From Lentzea alba (GTDB lineage Bacteria > Actinomycetota > Actinomycetes > Mycobacteriales > Pseudonocardiaceae), in assembly GCF_011067745.1 (NCBI RefSeq), contig NZ_JAAMPJ010000011.1:116636-180635 (forward strand): 64,000 nt of DNA. The letters are read 5' to 3'. This document shows, piece by piece, positions 55,905-63,678 of this stretch (positions within the stretch are counted from its first letter, which is position 1; each line of letters opens with the position of its first letter). The translations under genes and the position numbers were made by a program. Below the pieces are notes generated by a model. The model saw only the letters and a program-made list of their open reading frames with translations, had not been told where the DNA came from and searched no databases.

Positions 55905-57611
55905 TCAGGCCTTCGTCGACAGCGCCTGCCCCAGCGCCGCGTCGATCCCGTCCACGTTCTCCACCACGGACACCGACCCGCCGGTGGTCTGCGCGATGTC
56001 GGTCAGCGCCGCCTTGTCCACGTCGCCGCCGATCGCGATGAAGCTGATCGCCAGGTCCGTCCCGTGCAGCTGGGACTTCAGCGCCGCCAGGTCGATCCCG
56101 CCGTCCGACGAACCGTCGGTGATCACCACGACCCGGTTCACCCGCCCGGCGACGAACCCGTCGTGCGCCGCCTCGTAGCAGGCCGCCAGCGCGCTGTAGA
56201 GCTGTGAGCCCTCGGTGGTCTTGAGGTTGTCGACGGCCTTGCGCAACGCCTCGCGCTTCTCCGTCACCGGCCCGGTTCCGACCAGTTGCTTGTAGGGCTT
56301 CGAGCCGTCGAGGTCGCGGGCGAACTCCCACAGTCCGAACGACCCCGACACCGATCTGTCGATCTGGCCGCGCAGTGCCGCCTTCACCTTGTCCAGCCGG
56401 GGTTTCATCGACGTGGAGACGTCCGCGAGCACGGTGACGACCTGCCCGCCGCGGTCCGCGGACGCCCAGGCCGAGGAGATCTGCTGCGTGGTCGTCGCGT
56501 CGGCGGCCACCAGGTTCTCCGTGACGGGAGCCCAGGAAACGCCGGGCGACGGTGACGGACGGTCCTGAGTGGACTCGACGCGCAGGCCGCCGCGCGCCAG
56601 GATGATCTGCTGCGCGGGTTCGGTCATGAACTCGCGGAACGCCTGCGCCGCACGCTGTTCGGTTTCGCCGACCACGGAGCCGCCCAGTGCCACGTACGGG
56701 AAGTCGGCGACCGGAGCCGGTCCGGCGGGCAGCACGCCGACGAGCGGTTTCGAGGGGGCTTCCTTGCCCGTGTTGTGCTTGAACAGGTCCACTTCGGACA
56801 CCGGCGTGACGGAGAAGCCCGCCGCGTTGACCGTCGCGCTGTCACCCAAGCGCGCCAACGCATCGCGCGTCGTCGGCGGAACCTCCGGCGGCACCGCGGC
56901 CGCGAGCTTCGTCAGCGACGCCTTCGCGGCGTCCGAACCGAGGGTCTCCGGCGTGACGGGACCCTTGCCGCCGGCCAGTGCCGACTGGATCGCCAGCGCG
57001 GACGCCGTGTTGGTGGCCGGGTCGGGCATCGCGACGCTGAACCGTCCCCAGGACTGGCCGAACTTGCTCCAGTCGGTGACCTCGGGCATGTCCGTCCAGC
57101 GGAAGTCCTTCAGCACGGGCGCGGCCGCTTCGGGGGCGGCCAGCAGCACGGGCGAGGTGCCGACGGACTTGGGCGCCGCACCGACGAGTTTGGCGTTCAA
57201 CGCCGACAGCCGGTTAGCCCACAACGTCGAGTCAGGAAGCCACGCGTGTGGACGCTTGCCGAGCTTGTTCTCGTCCCAGTTCGTGGTCAGGCCTTCCAGC
57301 ACCGCTGAGGAGTCCGCGGAAGTCACTTCGATCGCGATGCAGTGGTCGTAAACAACGGGCCGTGTCTTGCTGTACGCGCGTGCGACCTCTGCGACAGATT
57401 CCGCGACACTCGGGGTCGCGGCGACGCGCAGCACTGAGTCGCCCTCGCTGCAGTTCTGCGCGAGAGCCTGGGAACGCCTGTCGAGCACCCCGCCGGCCCA
57501 CGACAAGACGAGCCAGCCGAGGCCGATCAGCACCACGAACACGACGATGAGCACGGGCCACTTGGCGATTCCACGCTTCACCTTCGCCCGCAGGGCGCGG
57601 TGTCGAGACAT
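55905..57611 (-). CDS. Membrane-anchored protein with substrate-binding and von Willebrand A domains
   Basis: A 568-residue protein with a short N-terminal membrane anchor (KWPVLIVVFVVLIGLGWLVLSW) and a large outside part. Residues about 60-360 look like a periplasmic-binding-type domain (SVLRVAATPSVAESVAEVARAY; AFREFMTEPAQQIILARGG). Residues about 395-568 are a VWA domain with the MIDAS motif DVSTSMKPRL and later VVVITDGSSDGG. Such fusions occur in actinobacteria and are of unknown function, perhaps in cell-envelope adhesion or assembly. The ATG is preceded by GAGGGA. Confidence 0.83.
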   Translation of the reverse strand: MSRHRALRAKVKRGIAKWPVLIVVFVVLIGLGWLVLSWAGGVLDRRSQALAQNCSEGDSVLRVAATPSVAESVAEVARAYSKTRPVVYDHCIAIEVTSADSSAVLEGLTTNWDENKLGKRPHAWLPDSTLWANRLSALNAKLVGAAPKSVGTSPVLLAAPEAAAPVLKDFRWTDMPEVTDWSKFGQSWGRFSVAMPDPATNTASALAIQSALAGGKGPVTPETLGSDAAKASLTKLAAAVPPEVPPTTRDALARLGDSATVNAAGFSVTPVSEVDLFKHNTGKEAPSKPLVGVLPAGPAPVADFPYVALGGSVVGETEQRAAQAFREFMTEPAQQIILARGGLRVESTQDRPSPSPGVSWAPVTENLVAADATTTQQISSAWASADRGGQVVTVLADVSTSMKPRLDKVKAALRGQIDRSVSGSFGLWEFARDLDGSKPYKQLVGTGPVTEKREALRKAVDNLKTTEGSQLYSALAACYEAAHDGFVAGRVNRVVVITDGSSDGGIDLAALKSQLHGTDLAISFIAIGGDVDKAALTDIAQTTGGSVSVVENVDGIDAALGQALSTKA

Positions 57612-57674
57612 CGATCCCTCACAACTACTCAGCGGCCCCCGACGACCGCCAGTCACGCTAACAGGTGAACTCCG

Positions 57675-58547
57675 TCAGCGAAGTGAAGTCACTGTAAGTA
57701 TCGACTGGCACACGAAAACGAGCCGGTCTCGCAACGGTCGCGCCCGTTCGGCGAACTCGGCCTGCCTGCGCGCGTACTCCGAACGGCCCTCGGCAGACTC
57801 GATCCGCACCGGCTGGTAGCCGAGTTTCGCCAGGTCGTAGGGCGAAGCCTGCATGTCGAGCTCGCGCACGTCAGCGGCCAGTTCGAAGCAGTCGGCCACC
57901 AGGTCCGACGGCGTCGCGGGTTCCAGCTTGTACGCCCATTTGAACAGATCCATGTTCGCGTGCAAGCACCCCGGCTGCTCGTTCGCGACCTGGTCCTCAC
58001 GCGTGGGCTGCAGCGTGTTCCGCGGCCGCGCCGGTTGGGTGAAGAACCGGAAGGCGTCGAAGTGCCCGCACTGGATCCGGCTGGCCTCCACCACCTGGTC
58101 GGTCCCGTCACTGCCGAGCCGCAACGGCCACGCGTTGTGCCGGACCTCCTCGGGCTGCTGCCGGTAGACCATCGCCCACTCGTGGAGCCCGAAGCACCCC
58201 AGCCGCGCCGGTCGGCTCAGCGTCGCCGTGAGCAACGCCCGCACGAACTCCAGCGTCTTCTCACGCTGCGCGAAGAAGCTCTCGACGTCGAGCGTGACAC
58301 CGTCCGCGGTGGCCTTGTAGTGCGGAAACTCCAGGTACTCGGCCGCGTCCTCCAAGACGACGCCCGGACCCGGATGCCACCGTTCGAGCCGCACGGGCCG
58401 ATGGCTGTAGTACGTGAAGAGGAAGTCCATGACCGGGTGCTTCTCTTTGCGAAGCTTCCGCTCCTGATGAGGTCCGGTGAACCGGCGCATGCGCGCGATG
58501 TGCTCGTCGCGCAATTGGTGCCATTCGGCTCGGGTCAGGACCTCCAC
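57675..58547 (-). CDS. Conserved protein, annotated in some actinobacteria as 3-methyladenine DNA glycosylase
   Basis: A 290-residue soluble protein. Conserved pieces are RFTGPHQERKLRKEKHPVMDFLFTYYSHRPVRLERWHPG, FGLHEWAMVYRQ and PGCLHANMDLFKWAYKLEP. Similar actinobacterial proteins are often named 3-methyladenine DNA glycosylase, but no characteristic glycosylase motif is seen, so the name is doubtful. It is divergent from the DUF1801 gene with a 19-nt gap, so their promoters must overlap. Confidence 0.7.
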   Translation of the reverse strand: MEVLTRAEWHQLRDEHIARMRRFTGPHQERKLRKEKHPVMDFLFTYYSHRPVRLERWHPGPGVVLEDAAEYLEFPHYKATADGVTLDVESFFAQREKTLEFVRALLTATLSRPARLGCFGLHEWAMVYRQQPEEVRHNAWPLRLGSDGTDQVVEASRIQCGHFDAFRFFTQPARPRNTLQPTREDQVANEQPGCLHANMDLFKWAYKLEPATPSDLVADCFELAADVRELDMQASPYDLAKLGYQPVRIESAEGRSEYARRQAEFAERARPLRDRLVFVCQSILTVTSLR

Positions 58548-58566
58548 GAGCGATTACCGTACGCGC

Positions 58567-59025
58567 ATGGTGAAGAGCCAGGCCTCCACGGTCGCCGAGT
58601 ACCTCGCCGAACTGACCGATGAGCAGCGTGCCGAGGTCAGCACTGTGCGCGACGTCATCCTCGCCAACCTCCCCGCCGGCTACGTCGAGGTCATGGGCTG
58701 GGGACTGATCACCTACGCCGTGCCGCTGGAGGTGAGCGGCCCGACGTACAACAAGCAGCCGCTCATGTACGCGGCCCTGGCCGCCCAGAAGAACTATTGC
58801 GCCGTCTACCTGACCACGGTGATGGACGAGTTCGAGGAGTCGTTCCGCACCAGGTGGGCCGCCACCGGCAAGAAGCTCGACATGGGCAAATCCTGCGTGC
58901 GCTTCAAACGAGCCTCGAACCTGGCCCTGGACATCATCGGCGAGGAGGTGGCCCGCCTGTCGGTGCCCGAGTTCCTCGACTGGCACGACGAGCACCGCAC
59001 TAAAGGGGCGGCACGAGTCCGTTGA
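58567..59025 (+). CDS. DUF1801 protein
   Basis: A 152-residue protein of the DUF1801 (YdhG-like) family. Signature parts are VAEYLAELTDEQRAEVSTVRDVILANLPAGYVEVMGWGLITYAVP and MGKSCVRFKRASNLALDIIGEEVARLS. The family is a small alpha/beta fold of unknown function. Its 3' end overlaps the convergent zinc-ribbon gene by 26 nt. Confidence 0.85.
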   Translation: MVKSQASTVAEYLAELTDEQRAEVSTVRDVILANLPAGYVEVMGWGLITYAVPLEVSGPTYNKQPLMYAALAAQKNYCAVYLTTVMDEFEESFRTRWAATGKKLDMGKSCVRFKRASNLALDIIGEEVARLSVPEFLDWHDEHRTKGAARVR

Positions 59026-59245
59026 ACGTCCGCGCGCCGTTGCAGTGCGGGCACTCCCGCCCGTTGTCGACGGTCCGCGGCGCCCCACCGATGATCGCGA
59101 GCGTGGGCGCGGCGATGTAGCTCGCACCCCCGCACAGGTGGCAGACCGTGCGCGGCTCGGGCGTGACGGCGAAGAGGTCGTCGACGTCTTCCTCGTCCTC
59201 GAACTCGTCGTCCTCGGCGAACTCGTCCTCGTCGTCCTCACTCAT
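59000..59245 (-). CDS. Small acidic zinc-ribbon protein
   Basis: An 81-residue protein with a very acidic N-terminus (MSEDDEDEFAEDDEFEDEED) and a C-terminal double Cys pair (VCHLCGG...ECPHCNG) that should bind zinc. It lies 5 nt after the kinase-like gene and is probably cotranscribed with it. Function unknown. Confidence 0.7.
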   Translation of the reverse strand: MSEDDEDEFAEDDEFEDEEDVDDLFAVTPEPRTVCHLCGGASYIAAPTLAIIGGAPRTVDNGRECPHCNGARTFNGLVPPL

Positions 59246-59250
59246 GGCGA

Positions 59251-60054
59251 TCAACCTACTCGGTACCGAGCCCACCGCCGCGCAACGTCCGCCAGCCCAC
59301 GCGGCTTGCCCCGCTGGGCGTTGTGCAACCACACGCCGTAGACCGCCACCACGAACTCGTCCGGCACCTCGTCGTCGTGCGGCTCGTGCCCCGCGAGCAC
59401 CAACCGAAGATGCAGGAACGCCCGGTCGACCCACGGCTGCCCCTTGCGCGCCCACGCCCAGTCCACGATGCGCGGACGGTCGCTCACCAGCACGTTCAAC
59501 GGATGCAGATCGGTGTGCAGCAACGTGTCGCCCTCGGCGAGGTCGAGCGCCTTCTGCTCCATCTCCCGGAACCGGTCGACGTGCTGCCGGGTCCACGGAT
59601 CGACGTCATCGGGGTCGATGCGCTGCCACGCGGACAGCTGCCGCCAGTGCTCCGCGAAGCCCGCCACCTTCGCCGGACACGGCGTGAGCGTCGCATGCAG
59701 GTCTTGGACGGTCTCGATCAGCGGCGCGATGTCCGGCGACCCGGCGTGGAAGTCCGGATGACGTCCGTCGACGTGCTCGAAGCCCAGCACCAGCCAGTCG
59801 CCCGTGTCGACGTGCCAGTGCAACGCGGGAGCGACGTCCGGCAGGTGCGGATGAACCGCGAGCTCGTTGCGCAGCATCCACGCCGTGCGGCTGGCCGCGC
59901 TGGTGGCCTTGCAGAAGAACCGGCCGCTCCCGGTGTCGAGCCTGGCGGTGAAGTCGGAGTTGACGCCACCGGTGACCCGCTCGGCCGCGGTGACCCCGCC
60001 GACCCGGCGCGCGATCGCGTCCCGGACCTCAGCGGGCAGGTCTTCCCAGCGCAT
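59251..60054 (-). CDS. Aminoglycoside phosphotransferase (APH) family protein
   Basis: A 267-residue kinase-fold protein. The catalytic loop is LLHTDLHPLNVLV (Asp as the base) and the metal-binding motif is RIVDWAWARKG; the N-lobe has TGGVNSDFTARLDTGSGRFFCKATS. APH-family members phosphorylate antibiotics, choline, homoserine and other small molecules; the substrate cannot be read. It overlaps the upstream gene by 1 nt (TGATG). Confidence 0.85.
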   Translation of the reverse strand: MRWEDLPAEVRDAIARRVGGVTAAERVTGGVNSDFTARLDTGSGRFFCKATSAASRTAWMLRNELAVHPHLPDVAPALHWHVDTGDWLVLGFEHVDGRHPDFHAGSPDIAPLIETVQDLHATLTPCPAKVAGFAEHWRQLSAWQRIDPDDVDPWTRQHVDRFREMEQKALDLAEGDTLLHTDLHPLNVLVSDRPRIVDWAWARKGQPWVDRAFLHLRLVLAGHEPHDDEVPDEFVVAVYGVWLHNAQRGKPRGLADVARRWARYRVG

Positions 60055-60527
60055 CAGGCGGCTCCTCGGTAGGGCGGAATCGGCGGTGGGTCGTCGTGAC
60101 AACCGCTGGCGCACCCGTGGCACTTGTCGGTGTCGCACCGGCCGGGACCTTCCCACAGTTCGACATCGACGTCGTAGCCGGACGCGATGATCGCCGCGAC
60201 CGTGTCGACCATGTCCACTTTCGGGGGACTGCTCGGCCCGTCGGTCGGCACGTGGTGGATGAAGCGACCCGCCACCTGATGACAGAACTCCGCGTACTCC
60301 CGCGTGTACAAGAGGAACGCGTGCCACCCCACGTCCACGTGCCAACTCGGCGACAGCGGCACACCGCGGTTGTCCGCGCACGCCTTGAGGAACGCGAGCG
60401 CCTGGTCCACCACCCGCTCCGCGAGCGATCGGGCGAAGCCGTGGTCGGCCCGGACTCTCGCGACGAGCCGCTCGAAGAAGGCGGGGGAGACGAGTGTGCG
60501 AGCGCGTTGTCGTTGCTGAACGTGCAT
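60054..60527 (-). CDS. Glycine-rich-domain-like conserved protein
   Basis: A 157-residue protein with SWHVDVGWHAFLLYTREYAEFCHQVAGRFIHHVP, a WHxxL..YxxFC block found in glycine-rich-domain-like proteins. The C-terminus has a Cys/His-rich tail (CDTDKCHGCASGCHDD) that may bind metal. The ATG at 60527 is preferred because GAGAGGA lies upstream; a longer frame starts at 60590. It is the first gene of the operon that continues with the APH-like and zinc-ribbon genes, and it is divergent from the TPR regulator. Confidence 0.7.
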   Translation of the reverse strand: MHVQQRQRARTLVSPAFFERLVARVRADHGFARSLAERVVDQALAFLKACADNRGVPLSPSWHVDVGWHAFLLYTREYAEFCHQVAGRFIHHVPTDGPSSPPKVDMVDTVAAIIASGYDVDVELWEGPGRCDTDKCHGCASGCHDDPPPIPPYRGAA

Positions 60528-60643
60528 GAGATGTCCTCTCCAGAAGCCGATGTGACTAGTGAAAGGGCCGGTTCCTGTACTGGGAGTCACGCGATCGGCC
60601 CTGATGAGAGCACTTGGGTCGCAAGGGTCCTACTTCCGTCCCA

Positions 60644-60678
60644 CTTCGTTCGGAGGTCAGGTTTGGAGGCGAACGAAG
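60644..60678. promoter_or_regulatory. Inverted repeat CTTCGTTCG-N17-CGAACGAAG
   Basis: Two perfect 9-bp arms separated by 17 nt lie 17 nt before the chosen start of the regulator gene and 117 nt from the divergent gene. It may be the regulator's operator. Confidence 0.5.
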
Positions 60679-60694
60679 CGTTACCGTCAGTGAT

Positions 60695-62011
60695 GTGGAG
60701 AACGTGGGACTGCGTGCGTTGCTGGCCGAGGCAGGCCTGAGCAACTGCGCGCTGGCGCGCGCGGTCATCGAGACGGAAGCGAAGGAAGGCGTTCACCTCG
60801 GCACGACGACAACATCGATCAAACGGATGCTCGAGGGTGCCCAACCACGCTGGCCGGTGCCCCGGATCGTCTCGAAGGTGCTGACAGCGCGTCTCGGCTA
60901 TCAGGTGAGTGTCGACGACTGCGGATTCGCTGATCGAAGTCCGGTCGCCGACACGTTCGACGGATTCGCCTGCGCCTCTAGTCTGGGTGGCACGATCGAG
61001 ATCGTGGTCGAACTCTCCGGACGCGACATCAACAGGCGGAACTTCCTCATGGGAACCGCCTTCAGCGCAGCGGCGTTCGCCCAGCCGGCCTGGTTCGCGG
61101 TCACCGCGACCCCAGCCCGCGCGACGGCACGGGTCGGGAACACGGACGTCCAGATGTTGCTCGAAACGGTTCGCCACTTCGAACGACTGCATCGCCGCCA
61201 CGGCGGTGGACCGGTTCGCCAGCAGCTCATCCACTTCGTGCACCACCAGGCACGAGCCGCGCTGCACGGCAGTTGCTCCGACGCGGTCCGCCAGGACCTG
61301 TTCTCCGCAGTGGCGCAGGCGACCTGGATGGCGGGGCTGACCACCGTGGACAGCGGGCGGCACGCGCTCGGCCAGCGCTACTACACCCAGGCCCTCAACC
61401 TCGCCGTTCAGGCAGGCGACCGGCTCTACGCCGCCAACGCCCTCGCCGAGATGAGCCGCGTGACCATCGACGTCGGCCAGGACCCCCACCACGCCGCGGC
61501 GCTGGCCAGGTCCGCTGTCCAGCTCGCCAACGGCGATGCCACCCCGGCCCTCGGCGCCTACCTGCACGCCATCGAGGCGCGCGGCCTCGCCCTCCTCGGC
61601 GACGTCAAAGGCACCCAGACCGCGCTCGACAACGCCCAACGCTCGTTCGACCGCGACGGCACCGAACCCGACTGGTTGAGCTTCTACGGCGCGTCCGACC
61701 TGATGTCCGACATCGGTCAGTGCCTGCGCGACACCGGCCGTCCCCAGCAGGGCGTCGCGCTCCTGGAACGTGCGCTGGACACCCTTCCCGAACACCGGGT
61801 CACGGCGCGTGCCAAGACGCAGATCCACATCGCCGCCGCCTACCTGGAGCTTCGCGACTACGAGAAGGCCGACCAAGTCACCGCTGACGCGCTCGCGGCG
61901 ATCAGCACGTTGTCGTCGTCCAGGATCGTCGAACGCGTGAAGGGCTTGCGGCGCCGCGCCAACCGCCGTCACAACGATCTCGACGAACGCATCGCCGACT
62001 TCCTCACGTAG
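60695..62011 (+). CDS. TPR-type regulator with an embedded twin-arginine-like segment
   Basis: A protein of about 438 residues. The N-terminus resembles a small DNA-binding helix region (LRALLAEAGLSNCALARAVIETEAKEGVHLGTTTTSIKRMLEGAQPRWPVPRIVSKVLTARLG). A twin-arginine-like stretch follows at 114-118 (NRRNFLMGTAFSAAAFA). The rest is helical TPR repeats (LGQRYYTQALNLAVQAGDRLYAANALAEMSR; TRAKTQIHIAAAYLELRDYEKADQVTADAL). Similar actinobacterial proteins are annotated as regulators. The GTG at 60695 is uncertain; GTG at 60704 is close. Its 3' end overlaps the convergent Imm63-like gene by 8 nt. Confidence 0.75.
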   Translation: MENVGLRALLAEAGLSNCALARAVIETEAKEGVHLGTTTTSIKRMLEGAQPRWPVPRIVSKVLTARLGYQVSVDDCGFADRSPVADTFDGFACASSLGGTIEIVVELSGRDINRRNFLMGTAFSAAAFAQPAWFAVTATPARATARVGNTDVQMLLETVRHFERLHRRHGGGPVRQQLIHFVHHQARAALHGSCSDAVRQDLFSAVAQATWMAGLTTVDSGRHALGQRYYTQALNLAVQAGDRLYAANALAEMSRVTIDVGQDPHHAAALARSAVQLANGDATPALGAYLHAIEARGLALLGDVKGTQTALDNAQRSFDRDGTEPDWLSFYGASDLMSDIGQCLRDTGRPQQGVALLERALDTLPEHRVTARAKTQIHIAAAYLELRDYEKADQVTADALAAISTLSSSRIVERVKGLRRRANRRHNDLDERIADFLT

Positions 62012-62363
62012 GCCGGGACGCCCGCGCGCGCTCCGCCCATCGCGGGTCCAGCGTGCCGAGCAACTCCTCCTGCCGCCGGAACGTCGTGAACCGCGTCTCC
62101 TTACCCTCGACGGGGTGCTGCACGGCCCAGCGGTACGCCATCGTCCACGTCACCTCGTACAGCGCCCAGTACAGGATCTCGTCGAGCTTCCGCGTCTCCT
62201 TGGACATCAGCCGCCGGCCGCGCTCGTAGGCCACCAGCCGATACACCGGCCCCTCGGAGACCTCGATGAACGGGTGGCCGCCGTCGAAGTTCTCGAACCC
62301 GACCATCCACGTGGCGCCGACCTGCTGTCCCAGCGCCTCCAGCCGTGCGGCGAGATCTGTCAT
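62004..62363 (-). CDS. Imm63-family immunity-like protein
   Basis: A 119-residue protein. The pattern VYRLVAYERGRRLMSKETRKLDEILYWALYEVTWTMAYRWAVQH...RRQEELLGTLDPRWAERARA matches the Imm63 family, which neutralises polymorphic toxin domains. No toxin gene adjoins it. Its ATG overlaps the stop of the HxlR gene by 4 nt, so the two are translationally coupled. It may be an orphan immunity gene or the family may have another role here. Confidence 0.7.
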   Translation of the reverse strand: MTDLAARLEALGQQVGATWMVGFENFDGGHPFIEVSEGPVYRLVAYERGRRLMSKETRKLDEILYWALYEVTWTMAYRWAVQHPVEGKETRFTTFRRQEELLGTLDPRWAERARASRPT

Positions 62364-62788
62364 GACACCGCGGTAGCGGCGGGAGAGAGCGACTCGGGTG
62401 TGGCCTCTTCGCCGCATGCCGCGCACACGACGCGTGCCTCCAGCACGTGACCGCACGAGTGCTCGTACACGAGGGGGAGGGGCCCCTGCGTCACGTAGGC
62501 GTCGCCCCATTCCTTGAGCATCAGCACCACGTTGTGCAACGCACGCCCCGCGTCGGTGAGGTGGTACTCGTGCCGTGGCGGGTGGTCGGAGTACTGGTGC
62601 TTCTCCAGCACGCCGGCGGCGACCAGCTTCTTCAGCCGTGCGGCGAGCACGTCACGTGACGCGCCGGTGTTCGCGACGATCTGGTCGAAGCGGGTGTTGC
62701 CGAAGAAGACCTCGCGCAACGCCAGCAGCGACCAGCGTTCGCCCACGACCTCCAACGCGTTCGCCATGGAGCAGGTTCGAGGGGCCAT
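62360..62788 (-). CDS. HxlR-family (MarR-like) transcriptional regulator
   Basis: A 142-residue winged-helix protein. The HxlR core is VVGERWSLLALREVFFGNTRFDQIVANTGASRDVLAARLKKLVAAGVLEKHQYSDHPPRHEYHLTDAGRAL. The C-terminus has CGHVLEARVVCAACGEE, a probable zinc ribbon not typical of all HxlR proteins. It is divergent from the short-chain dehydrogenase gene and likely represses it through the TTGG...CCAACTTA sites in between. Confidence 0.92.
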   Translation of the reverse strand: MAPRTCSMANALEVVGERWSLLALREVFFGNTRFDQIVANTGASRDVLAARLKKLVAAGVLEKHQYSDHPPRHEYHLTDAGRALHNVVLMLKEWGDAYVTQGPLPLVYEHSCGHVLEARVVCAACGEEATPESLSPAATAVS

Positions 62789-62807
62789 GTGGCCATCCTA
62801 TCAGTGA

Positions 62808-62857
62808 GTTGGCAAATCCAACTTACTCGGCTAGGGTCGGTTTGGAAAACCAACTTA
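62808..62857. promoter_or_regulatory. Paired HxlR operator candidates
   Basis: Two related sites lie in the divergent region: TTGGCAAATCCAACTTA at 62809-62825 and TTGGAAAACCAACTTA at 62842-62857. Each is an inverted repeat of TTGG/CCAA and they repeat with a spacing of 33 nt, about three helix turns. The second touches the ribosome site of the dehydrogenase gene. Confidence 0.65.
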
Positions 62858-62867
62858 GGAGGTAGTG

Positions 62868-63524
62868 ATGGACATCAACGGTGCTGTGGTGCTCGTGACG
62901 GGGGCCAACCGCGGACTGGGCCGGGCGTTCGCGCGGGAGCTCGTGAAGCGCGGGGCGAAGGTCTACGCCGGCGCGCGCAACCCGGCGTCCGTTGTGGACG
63001 AAGGCGTCATCCCGGTCCAGCTCGACGTGACCGACGACGCGTCCGTCGAGGCGGCGGCGAAGGAGCTCGGCGACGTCTCGATCGTCGTCAACAACGCCGG
63101 CGTGATCGTCCCGGGCGTGGGCGTGGACAGCATCAGGACGGAATTCGAGGTCAACTTCTTCGGAATCGTCCGGACGACGGACGCGTTCGCGCCCATCCTG
63201 AAAGCCAACGGCGGCGGTGCGATCGTCAACGTGTTGAGCGTCGCGTCGTTCACCGGCTCTGCGGACTGGCGGGGGTACGCGGCGTCGAAGGCGGCGGCGT
63301 GGTCGCTGACCAAGTCGACGCGGGATGCGTTGCAGGAGCAGGGAACCAACGTCATCGCCGTGCACGCCGGGTTCATCGACACGGACATGGCGGCGAGCGT
63401 CGACGCGCCCAAGATCACGCCCGAGGACGTGGTTTCCCAGGTGCTGCAAGCGATTGAGAACGGTGACGACGAGGTGCTCGCGGACGACAACACGCGTGCG
63501 GTGAAGGCCTCACTGGCCTCTTGA
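62868..63524 (+). CDS. Short-chain dehydrogenase/reductase
   Basis: A 218-residue classical SDR. The cofactor motif is TGANRGLGRAFARELVKRG, the NNAGVIV element follows, and the catalytic Tyr/Lys pair is in YAASKAAAWSL. It uses NAD(P)H on an unknown carbonyl or alcohol. The ATG at 62868 is preferred because AGGAGG lies 5-6 nt upstream; GTG at 62865 would be too close to it. It is divergent from HxlR, which usually responds to electrophiles. Confidence 0.92.
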   Translation: MDINGAVVLVTGANRGLGRAFARELVKRGAKVYAGARNPASVVDEGVIPVQLDVTDDASVEAAAKELGDVSIVVNNAGVIVPGVGVDSIRTEFEVNFFGIVRTTDAFAPILKANGGGAIVNVLSVASFTGSADWRGYAASKAAAWSLTKSTRDALQEQGTNVIAVHAGFIDTDMAASVDAPKITPEDVVSQVLQAIENGDDEVLADDNTRAVKASLAS

Positions 63525-63589
63525 GACGGTCCGCCCCGCACATGTGAGCAGATCTCCGAACTAGGGGCCAGACCGGAAACAGTGCCGCG

Positions 63590-63610
63590 GACACGCCTGA
63601 TGCCCGTGTC
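63590..63610 (+). terminator. Short hairpin after the dehydrogenase
   Basis: GACACG pairs with CGTGTC around a 9-nt loop, 65 nt after the stop. It is a weak terminator candidate. Confidence 0.3.
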
Positions 63611-63678
63611 GCCGGCGCTCAAACCACTCGTGGATCGGCATGATGGCGCAGCCCGAAATCGCCCCCAGCGCCATCGCC

